This document shows positions 41,327-52,974 of a stretch of DNA of 64,000 nt, in pieces (within the stretch, counting starts at the first letter, position 1; every line of letters starts with the position of its first letter). The stretch is from Chaetomium olivaceum (lineage: Eukaryota > Ascomycota > Sordariomycetes > Sordariales > Chaetomiaceae), in assembly GCA_039881045.1 (NCBI GenBank), contig JAYWVB010000024.1, positions 434,001 through 498,000 on the forward strand, written 5' to 3'. The translations under genes and the position numbers were made by a program. The notes below the pieces were generated by a model. It was given only the letters and a program-made list of their open reading frames with translations, did not search any database and was not told the origin of the DNA.

Positions 41327-42253
41327 CTAGTACAGAACCAGGCACCTGACCTCAATGCTCTGCCGAGACCTCTCCTCTCGGTAGGCCGGGTCTTCAAAAG
41401 CCGAGTGCAGAGCTCTGCGCGCCAAGGATCTATCCGAATCAAAGCATTTAATCAGGAGTACGTCTTCGGACGTCATCCGGTATTTGAAATGCCACCGATG
41501 ATCGGGGTTGTGCCGAACAACCCAGGACTCTCCTTCGAAATCCTCTTCAACCATCGCGGCCGCGACGAGGTCCGAGTCTGGAACGGAATTTGCATCGGCC
41601 ACCGCAATGGGATCTTTGAGAATAGTTTCGATGGGGCGCCAGATATTGATGATTTGGTACCTCCGCTCGAGTAGTTCGTCTGCTTCCTTGGGGTCGGGGA
41701 ATTCCCATCTCAGCCTGAGCTCTGCACCGGTGTACGACTGGTCTACGTGTGTCCTGGTGACTGGCCCACGGTTTGCGAGGTTGTTCCCATTGAGCCCTAG
41801 GTGATGCCATTGGGTTGGTCCCCGGCGGACTTTGTGGTTAAATATGTGGATACGTCGTGCGCCTGTGATGCCTTTCAACAAGTCTTGACATTCTTCGTAG
41901 TAAACAGATCGAATGGCTTCCTCGTCGATGAATTCCTTCTCGCTGCTCTTGTGTCGGCAGTACTGAAATCCGTGGGTGTCGAGCGAATATTTGTCTTCCT
42001 CCCCAGTGATATCCATCACCTCAAATCCGTGGGCACGGTGTGGTCGCTTGTTTGAGACTCGGCCCCGGCCAATGAAGATAGGGGCGGGACTAGAACCGTC
42101 TCCCGGATCGTCCCAATAATTGAGTGTCGTAACCACATTGTGCTTGTCCTTGGAGCCGGAACTTGGGCTGCGATTTGATGCTTCTTGCATATCTGGTTGT
42201 AAATGTCGTTGAGATGTAGCGCTGCTCGAGACGAATAGTACCCGCCTATTCAC
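41327..42253 (-). CDS. AsaB/CmcJ-like hydroxylase/desaturase
   Basis: Single exon, 308 residues; translation may begin at the second Met (about residue 22, MQEASNRS), since the first 20 residues look leader-like. The sequence fits the fungal AsaB / GA4-desaturase-like family: TTLNYWDDPGDGS near the start, RIHIFNHKVRR, THVDQSYTGAELRLR with the metal-binding His-x-Asp, and IINIWRPIETILKDPIAVAD with the conserved NIWRP segment. SWVVRHNPDHRWHFKYRM carries the distal His and is followed by EDVLLIKCFDSD. Members are Fe(II)-type oxygenases of secondary metabolism. The gene is divergent from an M20 amidohydrolase with a 271-bp shared promoter. The annotated product name is by family only. Confidence 0.75.
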   Translation of the reverse strand: MNRRVLFVSSSATSQRHLQPDMQEASNRSPSSGSKDKHNVVTTLNYWDDPGDGSSPAPIFIGRGRVSNKRPHRAHGFEVMDITGEEDKYSLDTHGFQYCRHKSSEKEFIDEEAIRSVYYEECQDLLKGITGARRIHIFNHKVRRGPTQWHHLGLNGNNLANRGPVTRTHVDQSYTGAELRLRWEFPDPKEADELLERRYQIINIWRPIETILKDPIAVADANSVPDSDLVAAAMVEEDFEGESWVVRHNPDHRWHFKYRMTSEDVLLIKCFDSDRSLARRALHSAFEDPAYREERSRQSIEVRCLVLY

Positions 42254-42524
42254 GGAATGCTTGAAAGAACTTGGTGCTTTTTAGGCCAAGCTGCGACGTT
42301 TTCCCATAATTGCCGGAGTTCCCGGGAGATCTTATCCAAAGGAATATCACGGAAGCATCCGACTCCGAGCAGCCATGGCACATGGCTTGGTTGCAATACA
42401 TTAACCGATTCCGGTAGGTTGCAATGGCGCGACCCCCACGCTGCCATTTGATGTGCGGGGGATCTCTTGCTAGGGCACGTACAGCGAAACTCAGGGTGAA
42501 GTTCCGTCCCATCATCCAAAAAAG
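42254..42524. promoter_or_regulatory. Shared divergent promoter, AsaB-like gene and M20 gene
   Basis: 271 bp between the two start codons; too short for independent promoters without overlap, so joint control is likely. No specific site could be assigned. Confidence 0.5.
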
Positions 42525-43933
42525 ATGGAGGAAGACGGCTTCATTCTCGTCCCTAGAGAGGGCGACGAATGCCATTTGAGTAGCCTATGCAGCTTCCAAA
42601 ATGATGATTCCTCCAAATTTCTGCCAGACATTGATGCCTTCATCGACAATATTGAAGAATCACTATGGAACCTGAACAGATTCATTCACGCAAACCCTGA
42701 GCTCGCGTTCCAGGAACACAAGACACACCGAGTTTTAACAGAGTTTATGCGGTCGCAAGGGGAGGATTGGCGTGTCACACCATCGGCCTACGGAATGGAA
42801 ACGGCATGGGTGGCCGTGTACGACAGCGGGCAACAGGGACCTGTTGTCTCATTCAATGTCGAGATGGGTAGGTGACTTGAACCACACCACCAGTGATATC
42901 ATGGAGTGTAATTAATCACATACCCGCCTACTACCTAGACGCGCTCCCTGGGTTGGGTCACGCGTGCGGCCACAATCTTATCGCCATAGCATCAACGGCT
43001 GCTGGGTTGGCAACAGCGGAAACGATGAAACGACATAAGTTACCGGGGAAGGTCTTCTTGTTTGGGACGCCTGGAGAGGAGGGTTATGGAGGGGGTAAAA
43101 TACGCCTCCTGAAGCAGGGTGCATATCAGGGCGTCGACGTCTCTCTCATATCGCACCCCGGCATTCTACACAACAATCCCCTCGTTCGAACTACCGCCTT
43201 TGCCCGTCTAGAAGTTGAGTACTTTGGGCGCGCTGCACATGGGGCTAAGAATCCCTGGATGGGAATCAACGCCCTCGATGCCCTAGTCATTGCATACAAC
43301 GCCGTTTCGGTTCTGCGTCAGCAGACCATGTCAGGCGATGTGATCGGCCTGGCTATCACCAACGGCGGAGAAAAGGCCACGAACATTATTCATGCCTATT
43401 CTGCCTGTGTCTGTATGCTCCATGCCACTAGTGCCTCTCGCCTAGATGCACTGCAGCACAAAGTCAGCGCTTGCTTCCGGGCGGGCGCCGAGGCCACTGG
43501 AGCGACGGTCAAAATCAACATCACCCCCGGGTATCAAGATCATATCCCGAACCGTGTGCTCGCGGTGTCGTACGCAACCTACTGGAATTTGTTACCCGAC
43601 CCCCCGAATCCGCCGATTCCATGGCCCGAACGGGGTAATCAGCAGTTTACCTGGGTGAGCTCGAGTACGGACCAGGGAGATCTTAGCCATGCCATGCCGA
43701 GTGTGAATGCGAGCTTCGCTATCCCCCCGGGTCCCGAAATGGGACAGCCGCATACTCCCGACTTTGAGATGGCATCGGGGACCAAGCCGGCCTTCAAAAG
43801 AGCTTTAAGAGTGGGAAAAGCCTTGGCGGGAACTGCCGTGGACGTGCTGGCGAGACCCGGTTTACTTGACGAGGTCAAAAAACAATGGAAGCGAGACATG
43901 GAAGTTACGGACGAACTACTCCACGAACGTTGA
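42525..43933 (+). CDS. M20-family metallo-amidohydrolase (aminoacylase-like)
   Basis: Two exons, 42525-42867 and 42939-43933, with a 71-bp intron (42868-42938); 445 residues. The splice joins NVEM to DALPGLGHACGHN, restoring the conserved metal-binding block of the M20 peptidase/aminoacylase family. TPGEEGYGGGK provides the catalytic and metal-binding Glu pair, and SHPGILHNNP and FGRAAHGAKNPWMGINALDA belong to the dimerisation and active-site regions. The family hydrolyses N-acyl amino acids, dipeptides or indole-acetyl amides. An N-terminal leader of about 30 residues is not a signal peptide. Divergent orientation with an AsaB-like oxygenase suggests a common pathway; substrate unknown. Confidence 0.87.
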
Positions 43934-45014
43934 CCAACATGTCCAACTCATTAGAATGTTGGGGAACTTCACATCTAAATCTCTCCACTCTGCCTACCCC
44001 TTTCACCGGATGGCTCACATATTTTAGATACTGCTTGATATTTTAGGACTAAGCTCCTCCTCAACAGAACTGCACTGATACATGGGTGGATCCAGGAATT
44101 GGGGGCGGAGGTTAATGCGGTACTAGTGCGAACACTGTCCCCTATAGCTGTAAGGTATGGTGTATAAACGTGCTTGTTCTAACTGTTCCAATAGCTTAGG
44201 TACCAATAGCAGCCGGTTTCCATTACGAAACATTTCTGTAACGGGCTGTACCCGAGGTGAGCCTCGGTAACCCTCGGCCAGCTCACGTACAAGCACGGTC
44301 CACCGAACCCCTGGATGAAGCTATTCCCAGTTGCCCCACAGCGCACCGAACATTCTAGCAATGAGCTCGGGCCACCGCACTCACGATCATAAAGCAGCCC
44401 CACGAGCTGCCAGACTCTCTCATCTTTCCTTTTCTTCTTCAAGCTTAGTGTACTCGTAGAGTCGTCACCAGATAGTTGCAATATACTCCTGGGACCGTTA
44501 CAATTTCGACTTGTTGTTAAGTCATTGATGTCGGGGCTGGATTCTTCACTGGAATAAAAATGACTGGGCCGTAGCTACCTTACCTATATATTTGCTGCAG
44601 CAGCGTAGCTTCCATATTATCAGAGAGGCATTTACTCCGATCAGATTGTAGCAGCTAGACCCATGAGGCACCTAAGGTCTTGCTCCTCGGAATCGAAAAC
44701 CAGCTTGGACGGCAACGTGTTTGCAACCTAATTCCACGATCACTACGTTAGAAGCAACCAGGGCCAAAGTCTTCGTAGTAACCATTTGCTAAGGATGGTA
44801 CGTGGAGTCGTGGATGGTGCGCACCGGGCTTTTTGAAGTTATAGTTTGGAGTTTGGAAGGGGCACATAGCACGAGACAGAGCCCTAACCCTCCTTCACGT
44901 GACGGTCGGCGCGGTCACAGACGCGTCCCCTGAAAGTGGAGAAGGGATCCCGTTGAGGCCAACGAAAACACGGAAAACAAAGACGGCAACACGGAGAACA
45001 AGAACGCAAACACA
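43934..45014. other. Intergenic, no gene supported
   Basis: A 100-codon minus-strand ORF at 44179-44481 has no recognised features. The right end is the promoter of the next small gene. Confidence 0.4.
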
Positions 45015-45649
45015 ATGGATGCATTATTTCAAGCATCTGACGAGGCTGCTCGGTCTATTCTCATTGCTCTCTGCAACGATGATCGAGTTCGCTCCAAAGC
45101 TCTCCAGTACCTCGGGATGATTGAGCCCAAAGGCAAGGTCCGAGTCAAGACAGACGGTGCCTTACGGAGCGAGCCAAACACCAAAAAGCGGAAACTAGAC
45201 TCCACCCTCAGTATATGTGTTCGGTGCGACGAGGCGTTCCAAGAGGGGACCCCCGACAGGTGTAGATACCATGATGGTACGCAGCAATCAGTGTCAAGCC
45301 GTCTGTACATTTTCAAAGTCCTTAGGACAAGCTAACCCCCGTGCTAGGCGAGCTCGAGCCTGATTATGATAGCGATTTGTGGGCTGATCATGATGAGAGA
45401 TGTCATGGGACAATAGACACGGATATCATGCGAGAAGACTTCCCCGATGGTTTCATATGGGATTGTTGTAACAAACTCGGTTCCGAGCCAGGTTGCCGAA
45501 AAGGATACCACGAATCGAACCCCGACAAGAAGTGCGAATATTACGGATCTGGATCGGATGATAATGGAACGTCGGAGAATGGAAGTGAGAAGGAAGAGGA
45601 GGATGAGGAAGCGGATGAAGATGCCGGGGACGATCAAAATCAAACATGA
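45015..45649 (+). CDS. Small Cys/His-containing protein with acidic tail, unknown function
   Basis: Two exons, 45015-45276 and 45348-45649, with a 71-bp intron (45277-45347); 187 residues. The N-terminal half is helical (MDALFQASDEAARSILIALC). A basic KKRKLD nuclear-localisation-like stretch is followed by CVRCDEAFQEGTPDRCRYHDG, a possible zinc-binding motif that continues across the splice into ELEPDYDSDLWADHDERC and a second Cys-rich part, DCCNKLGSEPGCRKGYH. The end is a Glu/Asp-rich tail. The pattern resembles fungal orphan proteins annotated as zinc-finger-like; nuclear function is a guess. The two frames join only after splicing. Confidence 0.65.
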
Positions 45650-46447
45650 AGGCTTGCACTATCAACACCACCCGACCCATTACAGGGTCCCATTTATACT
45701 CAAGCTGAGCAGTAACTGCGGTCTAAGGGCCCCCCTCGGTCTTCATTTTGACGTTATACATTTAATCCTTCTTTAATATCCTCGTCTTCATCTGGGATGG
45801 CAATTCCACTGTATGGTGTTACATGTACTTAGCTATAGCACTGGCATGTTAGTAAAACTTAGTCTTTGGGAAACTACTCTCAGTTTCCTGACATAGAATA
45901 CCTCCAGCCACCTGCAACTCTAAGCTCCTTTTTCCCCACCGTCTCTCCGTGGCCCCCGAAATGAATGCGTTGAACAATGGCGTTACTGATCATCAAGGGG
46001 GGGAAACATTTAAGGCACGGTGGCCGCCGCGATGCGCAGGCTGGGGCCATGTAGAGGGAAGTTTGAGATCTCTGTAGTGGGTTGTCCTTCACATCGTATT
46101 TAGGCGGTTCTACAGTAAGTAATATCTTCGTAAAAAGCTCTCACTTGAGCCTGGCATTTTGGAGGCTTGGTTGAACGGATAGATACCTTACATCGGCGGG
46201 TAGTCACGTACCACGGGCCTACCCCAATCACAACAGACTGAGAAACCCAATTTTGAGTAGTCCACGGGCCCTCGATACTTGTAACAAAAGGTCGCACGTA
46301 ACAATTGAAACCTCCAAGTTGCCAACCGAAAATGACACGCAGGCGCCAGAAGGCCGCATGTCACGAATATGCCAACAGGTGGGGCCTCGGGGCGCGGGAC
46401 GCCCCGAGCTGGTCGCGATGAACGGACCAATCAAAGAAGAAAGGAGG
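45650..46447. other. Intergenic, with a GC-rich hairpin
   Basis: No gene. A perfect 9-bp inverted repeat, CTCGGGGCG-CGGGA-CGCCCCGAG, lies at 46386-46408 and could form a stable hairpin just before the possible LTR. Confidence 0.5.
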
Positions 46448-46787
46448 TGATCAGTGAGCTCAGTCGCCAAGCAACTAGCAAGTGTACTGAGCACACTGAG
46501 CACAGGAAGAAGCATAACCAATCAGAACACAGGAATACAGGGAAGTGATCAGTGTGATCAGTGACCTCAGAAAGGAAGAAACACTGAGCACACTGAGCAC
46601 CCAGGAATTAGATAGTATATAGTCACTCGTTCTGGAGAGCTCTGGGAGTTCTCCAGTTAGCAATCACAACTACAGTTCGCTACAAGCTCGAGAGCCTACT
46701 GTTGAGACAAGTCTTTGTTGTGCACCTTTTGGCTGCACCGAACCTAGTACCTTTGCAAGACACCTTCAATCAGACTGAACCCTAACA
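46448..46787. repeat. Possible solo LTR (TG...CA)
   Basis: A 340-bp block begins TGATCAGTGAGC and ends CCCTAACA, is flanked by GGAGG on the left and GGACG on the right (four of five identical), and has a TATA-like ATAGTATATAG near 46610-46620. Two copies of an 18-bp direct repeat (ACTGAGCACACTGAGCAC at 46486-46503 and 46583-46600) lie inside. No second LTR, primer-binding site or gag-pol frame was found, so the call rests on the ends alone. Confidence 0.3.
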
Positions 46788-49700
46788 GGACGAGGTCCAG
46801 GAGAGGTTCGTCACACCGCAGACCCCGTCGACTTTGATAACTTGCATATATATTTCTGTTGGCAGCCGCGTGTTGAGTAAAGACTTGCATCCCTTGGTGC
46901 ATGTATCCTTTGCCAGATCCAGCTTCATTGGTTCCAAGGTTCTAGTCCTTGTACAAACTGGAGAACGGGGGAGTAGGGGGTCAATCAGACTGCAAGATGC
47001 CAGCGGCTTAGGAAGCAGATTGCCCACAGGAACGGTCTCGAGACCTACCCCTCCGGCGTCTGTTGACAGAGTTGTGGTAGTTTACCGTCTGAGTTTGGGA
47101 CTTCGCGTCGTATGCTCAGACCCAACTGATAACACAGTCACGGAAGTGGCGCTTCTTCTCATGTTTAATCTCTGGAGGCCTCGTTCAAACAACCCCAAGC
47201 TGATTGCCCCTAGAGATGGGCATACCCCTCATTGCTGTTTTGGGCAGGGTGGTCTACTCAGAGCACTTGAAAACATGGCCCGATGAGCCGAATCTCAATT
47301 CCTGCTTGAGAAACTCCTGAGGTTAGCTAGGTACGCAGTGGGTGATACCCACCGTAATTCCCAGCATCTCCATCTTCTCATGTTATGCAATCAATGCTGA
47401 GAGAACTGCTGGACTCTGTTTCAACATGTTGTTGGGGTCGGGTTCAACCTCGGTTCGGTCCCCCAAGCTGGATAGAGGTTTGCTGAGGCTAGACCCAACG
47501 GCTGCGGGTTCCTTACGCAGGTTTACAATAATGCGGCAACTTGCAACCAAGCCGGTAATCGGATGAGCAGGGAAGATGGAAGGGACACTGTCGGTGTTAG
47601 GAATGGTGTTAGGAAGAGTCTGAAAAAATCACAATCAACATAGCTTATGTAATAAGTTTGCTCCTAACTAACCTAAGTTTCGTTGGACTTTCTGATGCTA
47701 TCCGGAAACGCAATAGGCTTTGTAACAAATCGCGAGGAACAGGCACTCCAAGTTCGTCATCCGCGGTCTTCAAAATCGCCCTGTTCATGTTCTCTCGAAC
47801 CCCCAGCAAACATCCCGCCGGCCAAGAATAAGCACCCTCCCGGTGGCCGCTAGCGAGGCCCGGGTTGTCCGGCAGGGGACAACCGCGTCTGAATCCTTCA
47901 GTCTATTAGTGACTGAAACTGGGAGCGAGCAGCTGAGCATCCGTAATGAGAAGAACCCACCCACCACAAACAAAGACCCCTGCAGTAGTCAATTAATTAC
48001 GACGAGACCGCAAGAGTTGGACGCTGCGCCGCTAGCGCACCCGAGAGTGATGAAGCAGAGGCGGAGGCTTGGCGTATCAAACAGGTCCAGCAAGCGGCAA
48101 CTGCTAAACTGCCCATCTCTTTACTTTGTGCAGTCCCTTCTAAGCAACTTGATTGGCGTTGCATGTTCTCTTGAAATGGTCTTGACCATATGCCAAAGTC
48201 GGCCGGTGATTCAACTGGTAAACTATGTAGGTAATTGATATTGTCTCAGAACTTCAAGACATGTTCCGAATTCAAGGTTCGTCTGAGCTACGACGCTGGG
48301 ATCGGAGAGTTCTGCTTGAGAGGACTTGGAACACACTTGAACGGGCTCCACGGAGTACCACCCAGCCCACGAGGCGCAACCCAACATTCAAGCCGCGACT
48401 GACTGGGATGTGGGATTGAGAAAGATGGCGGCAAGGTTCTGGGATTCGGCATCCGGCGATTTCTGCTCTGCGTTTTGGACAAACGGGCTGCATGCTCCCG
48501 ACATGATTTGTGGTCCTGTTTCGCAGATGTGGCGTTCCTGTTGCTGAGTCTTCCATGTGCCTAAATCGAAACTTCATGGCGCCAAGCTCGGACGTTATCC
48601 TTGGCGGACAGGATCGGTCAAACCGGCATCGGAAAGCTGGAACGCCGGCAAGTTTTGGCATCCTCCCGACTTGGACGGGTTGAGCTTGGCCCATCTGCCG
48701 TTCTTGACACACGGTGGCACACCATAGTTCAGTTTGTTTAGACAGGCTTGTCACCGGGCAAACGCACTCGCGAGGCGAAGTGTGAGCCAACATCTTCGGT
48801 GAGTTCACCCAACAGACTCTTGGCAATTCCAGGCCAAATTGAAGGAAGCATGAAATGTATCGTTTTTGAAGCGAGCACAAACTGAGGACGCGGCGAGGCC
48901 GGATCACTTGATTGGGGGTGATCCTGCACGTCCGGATGGGGACAAGGCAAGCGTGGGATGCAATATATAGACGGTAAGGCGGGAGTGTTGCGGGGTTCGC
49001 TAATATGGACGGGTCAATGGGCACCATTCTTGACACATGCAAAACGTTGCTCCTTTCCCCTTCGCGATCCTCTTCCTGCTTGTTGGTTCTGATGGCGGCT
49101 CTGACGGCTCTCTCTTGGCCACCACAGCCTTGGCCAGCGTCAGCCGTTGGATGGCTTGCGGACCGATTAGAGATGGGTGAGGAGAACACGGCTGCGTTGA
49201 TGAAATTGCCGATGAGAAAGGAGACATGGGGGAGATCCGTCGAGCGGCCCAGGAATGAGCGACTGTGAGAGGTTGCGGTTGTTCGCTTCGCGCTAGCGGG
49301 ACGACACTGCGAACAAGCCGGCTTGGCACGCTCAGCGTGCCATTTACCCGGAGGAGACGGATCCATTCACTGCAGGGTTCCTCCAATCCGGTGGCTTGAC
49401 AAGCAAGCTTCGAGGCGCCGCCCCGCGAGCGCCAAGGCGATGCTTCTGCTGCTCCAGGCTTCGGTACCTGCCAACCACGCAGTGCAGGCCCGTCCATCTT
49501 CCCCATCCCCCCCCTGTCCGAAATCGATCAAGGCCGGCGCCCCGCCGTGGTTGGCTGACTTGGTCGCGGGGTCACACCCTCCCTCGCTTGTTCCGTCTGT
49601 GTTGTTTTGTGGACTCCTCGCGTCGACGAGGAGTGGATGCTGGAGGTGGAACTTTGACCCCGGGATTGCTACCCACCTCCCGCCCGCCCTGATGGTGCAT

Positions 49701-50245
49701 CCGTATGGTGGTGCGGACATTTTTGGTGTCGTGTACGCTAGTGGCACTCTCACCTCACCTCACACTCACTCAACAACGCGGATACGGAGCACGCAGACAC
49801 GGGAACCATCCCCCCTGCCTCCGCTCGAACCCACCTTGCCCACCCACACAGGTTGGGGTATTGGGGAATCATGGGGTCAGTCCGACTTCTCCACGGGGAA
49901 TCGCATCCTCACGATCCTTGCAGGCCCGCTCGACAGCCGCTTTGAGCCAACCGCGGTCCGACTGTCAGGCGGGACCTAACGGCAAACCCTCCCTGTTGGG
50001 ATGATGGAAGAAAGGCGTTCTTTTCTTGGAATGGGGGAATTGGGGAAAGCGCCAAAATACCCCTTCCCGGGGTCGTGGATCGCCTTGCAGCGTCGTATAT
50101 TGGGCCCATGAGCGCGGTTGGAATAAAGGCCGCCGTCTCCTGCGATTCTCGACAGACGCGTCCTCTTCTTCCTCATCTCCTCCCTCCTCCAGCCCCTCCA
50201 CGAGTCTCGCACTGATACCGGGAGAGACCCTCTGGACCAGCGACA
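46788..50245. other. Gene-poor stretch; right end is the MFS transporter promoter
   Basis: Many overlapping ORFs occur, the longest being 364 codons on the minus strand at 48272-49366, but their composition (Arg, Ser, Cys-rich, no pattern) looks random. CT-rich leader sequence (CTTCTTCCTCATCTCCTCC) precedes the transporter start. I see no gene. Confidence 0.4.
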
Positions 50246-52269
50246 ATGGCGATCGCAGCCGCCCCCCATGCCGAAATCGGCAAGTCCGACCCCATTATCA
50301 CTCGGCTTGCCAACGAGGACAAGAAGCCCTTCTGGAAGAAGCCGAACCTGCTCTACCTGTACCTCATGCTCTTTCCGACATGCATGGGTATCGAGCTCAC
50401 CTCCGGGTTCGACTCCCAGATGATCAATGCGCTTCAGATTGTCGACTACTGGGTCAAGTGTAAGTAATTTCACCAGTAGCGCCACCCCTTGTTCCTCTGG
50501 GCAAAGCTGACTCGGTCGCGGACAGACTTCGATAACCCGCAGGGGTCCCTCAAGGGCATCATTGCGGCCGCTTACTCGCTCGGTGCCATTCTGTCGCTTC
50601 CCTTGATCCCCATGGTCAACGACCGCTTCGGCCGCCGCTGGTCGATTTTCGGCGGATCTTGCATCATGGTCATCGGTGCTCTTATCCAGGGTTTCTCGGT
50701 CCATGGTGAGTCTATCTGTGTGTGTTCTGCGTTGCCTGCTTCAAGCTGACCTCGCTGGTGATAGTCGGCATGTACATCGTCGCTCGTATGATTCTCGGCT
50801 TCGGAATCCCGACCTGCATCGTTTCCGGCTCCTCGCTCATCGGCGAGCTTGCCTACCCCAAGGAACGCCCGGTCTTGACCTCGCTCTTCAACGTCTCCTA
50901 CTTCGTCGGACAGATCGTCGCTGCTGCTATCTGCTTTGGCACCAACACTATTCAGTCTGAGTGGGCCTGGAGAATTCCCTCGCTCCTGCAGATTTGCCCT
51001 TCGTTGCTGCAGCTCACCTTCGTCTTGTGCGTTTTGCCCCTGTCCCCACTATACGCCAATGGCTTGATCAAATGCTGACCGTTGGGTCTGCTGAATAGCT
51101 TTCTGCCTGAGAGTCCCCGATGGCTCATCACGAAGGACCGTGCTTCGGAGGCGCAGGCCATTCTCGCCAAATACCACGGTGAAACCGACCGCGGGGCCGA
51201 GTTCGTTGCCGCTGAGTTCGCCCAGATGCAAACCACGATCCGCCTGGAGGTCGAGGCGTCCAAGAAGTCTTGGTTTGATCTTTTCAAGACCGCCGGCATG
51301 CGTCGCCGTCTCCTCATCACCACCATGCTTGGTCTCTTCACCCAGTGGTCTGGCAACACCCTGATCTCGTAAGTAGTTGCTAACTGCCTTTCTCTGCGAT
51401 TGCCTCTGCAATGGGCTCGCGGTCGGAACGAACTCGAATGACTAACATGGGACTCCCTCGCTCAGGTACTATCTCGGAGATCTCCTCAAGCTCATCGGGT
51501 TCACTGACTCGCAGTACATTCAAAAGATCAACGTCTCCATCGCATGCTGGAGTTTGTTCTGCGGTGTTGTCGTCTCACTCCTCGTCGTCAAGATTCGCCG
51601 CCGTGTCATGTACCTGATCTGCACATGCAGTCTGTTGCTCTGCTACATCTCCTGGACGGTTGCCATGGAGCGTGCCCAGACTGCCGAACGGGCAGGTACA
51701 CCGAACCAAGCGGCGAACGTTGCCGTGCTGTTCTTCATCTACGCCTACTCCCCGTGCTACAACATGGGCTACAACGCTCTCACCTACAGTAAGCACCCCA
51801 TGCCCACTAAGCTGTTATAGGCCGGAAACGCTAACCATCATATAGCCTACATGGTCGAGGTTTGGCCATATGCTGAACGCTCCAGCGGCATCGCTGTCTT
51901 CCAGCTTTTCGGCCGTCTGGCTGGTTTCTTCACCACCTTTGTCAACCCGATTGGCCTCAAGGACGTCGGCTGGAAGTACCTCATTTCGTACTGCTGCTGG
52001 CTCGCGTATGAAGTTGTCTTCGTCTACTTCTTCTTCCCCGAGACCCACGGCCGCACCCTGGAAGAACTTGCCTTCAGTATGTCCCCCAAACTTCCAGTCT
52101 GCCCCGTGTTCAAACCACAAAACATATCTAACACATGGCAGTGTTCGAGGACAAGCGTCTGGCGGACGAGGCTGTTGCCGCCGTCGAGAAGGTCATCCAG
52201 CACGATGGCTACGAGGGACATATCGACCAGAAGCACGCCACGGCCGAGACCAAGGAGAACGCGGTCTGA
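50246..52269 (+). CDS. MFS sugar transporter, lactose-permease-like
   Basis: Seven exons: 50246-50459, 50526-50705, 50765-51026, 51099-51368, 51466-51788, 51846-52076 and 52142-52269; all junctions keep frame and give 535 residues. The sugar-porter signatures are present: GFDSQMINALQ in helix 1, NDRFGRRWSIFGG (loop 2-3), PESPRWLITKDRA after helix 6, and PETHGRTLEEL near the end. Twelve hydrophobic helices can be followed through the exons. The overall look (ELTSGFDSQMINALQ, FFLPESPRWL, YYLGDLLKLIGF) is that of fungal lactose permease-type proton symporters, but the sugar cannot be fixed. The N-terminus is cytoplasmic with no signal peptide, as expected. It is the only transporter in the window apart from RFT1. 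Confidence 0.92.
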
Positions 52270-52974
52270 GCAGTCTCTTCCCTTGTATATCATATTGGGA
52301 GCGTGAGACTAGGTGTGGTGGCGGAATACCCAGTCATTACTTAATAGCAGTGATGACTTGCTTTTGAGAAGATGCTTTGACTACCTTGGTTTGTTGTCGT
52401 TCATCCGGGCCATACCAATTTGTGGACGAACTACATGAGTAAACAATGGTTGGTCCCGCGTTTATATTCTTTGCTGTGGAAGTATAAGTTACGAAGCATC
52501 TTGCTCCTCTTCGTTGTGACGACAGATCCGAACCCCCTTCTCTTGTCTTGGGAACCAACCCATGCGGCCTCGTGCTCAGCACGTGGGACCCCTTCTCTTG
52601 AGTGACCCTCAGCTCAAAAAGGATGATCCGAATCCCCGAGCTCCTGCGTGCCGAACCCAAATATGTGGGTCCTCATCAGTTGAGTTGTATGGAACTTGTC
52701 GATCATGCGCTGTGGTTGGAGCTAATCCGTTTATTGTCAAGGATCGGAGTCCTGGATGATGGATAATGTACAACTCACCGTTCTTGACCTTGGTATGGGA
52801 AAATGCCACGGGATGATACCTCTCCAAATTGGCCAAGGCCAAGTAACAAGCCTATTCCCGCGCGTGATGTTGAGAGTATAACCGTTGTCCATTCCTAGCG
52901 AGACTTACAACATCTCGCTGGTCGAATCCTTGTGCCTTCCTCCTTTTCCAGGTTACGGTAAATTCTTCGTCAAG
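52270..52974. other. Intergenic, 3' flank of MFS gene and promoter of next gene
   Basis: No supported gene. A short near-duplicate ACCCCCTTCTCTTG / ACCCCTTCTCTTG occurs at about 52531 and 52588. Confidence 0.45.

Noticed and set aside
44179..44481. Possible small basic protein on the minus strand
   Set aside because: No domain, no signal peptide and no flanking support.
48272..49366. 364-codon minus-strand ORF, the longest in the gene-poor stretch
   Set aside because: Arg/Ser/Cys-rich random-looking sequence without domain, signal or repeat; overlapped by equally long frames in other phases.
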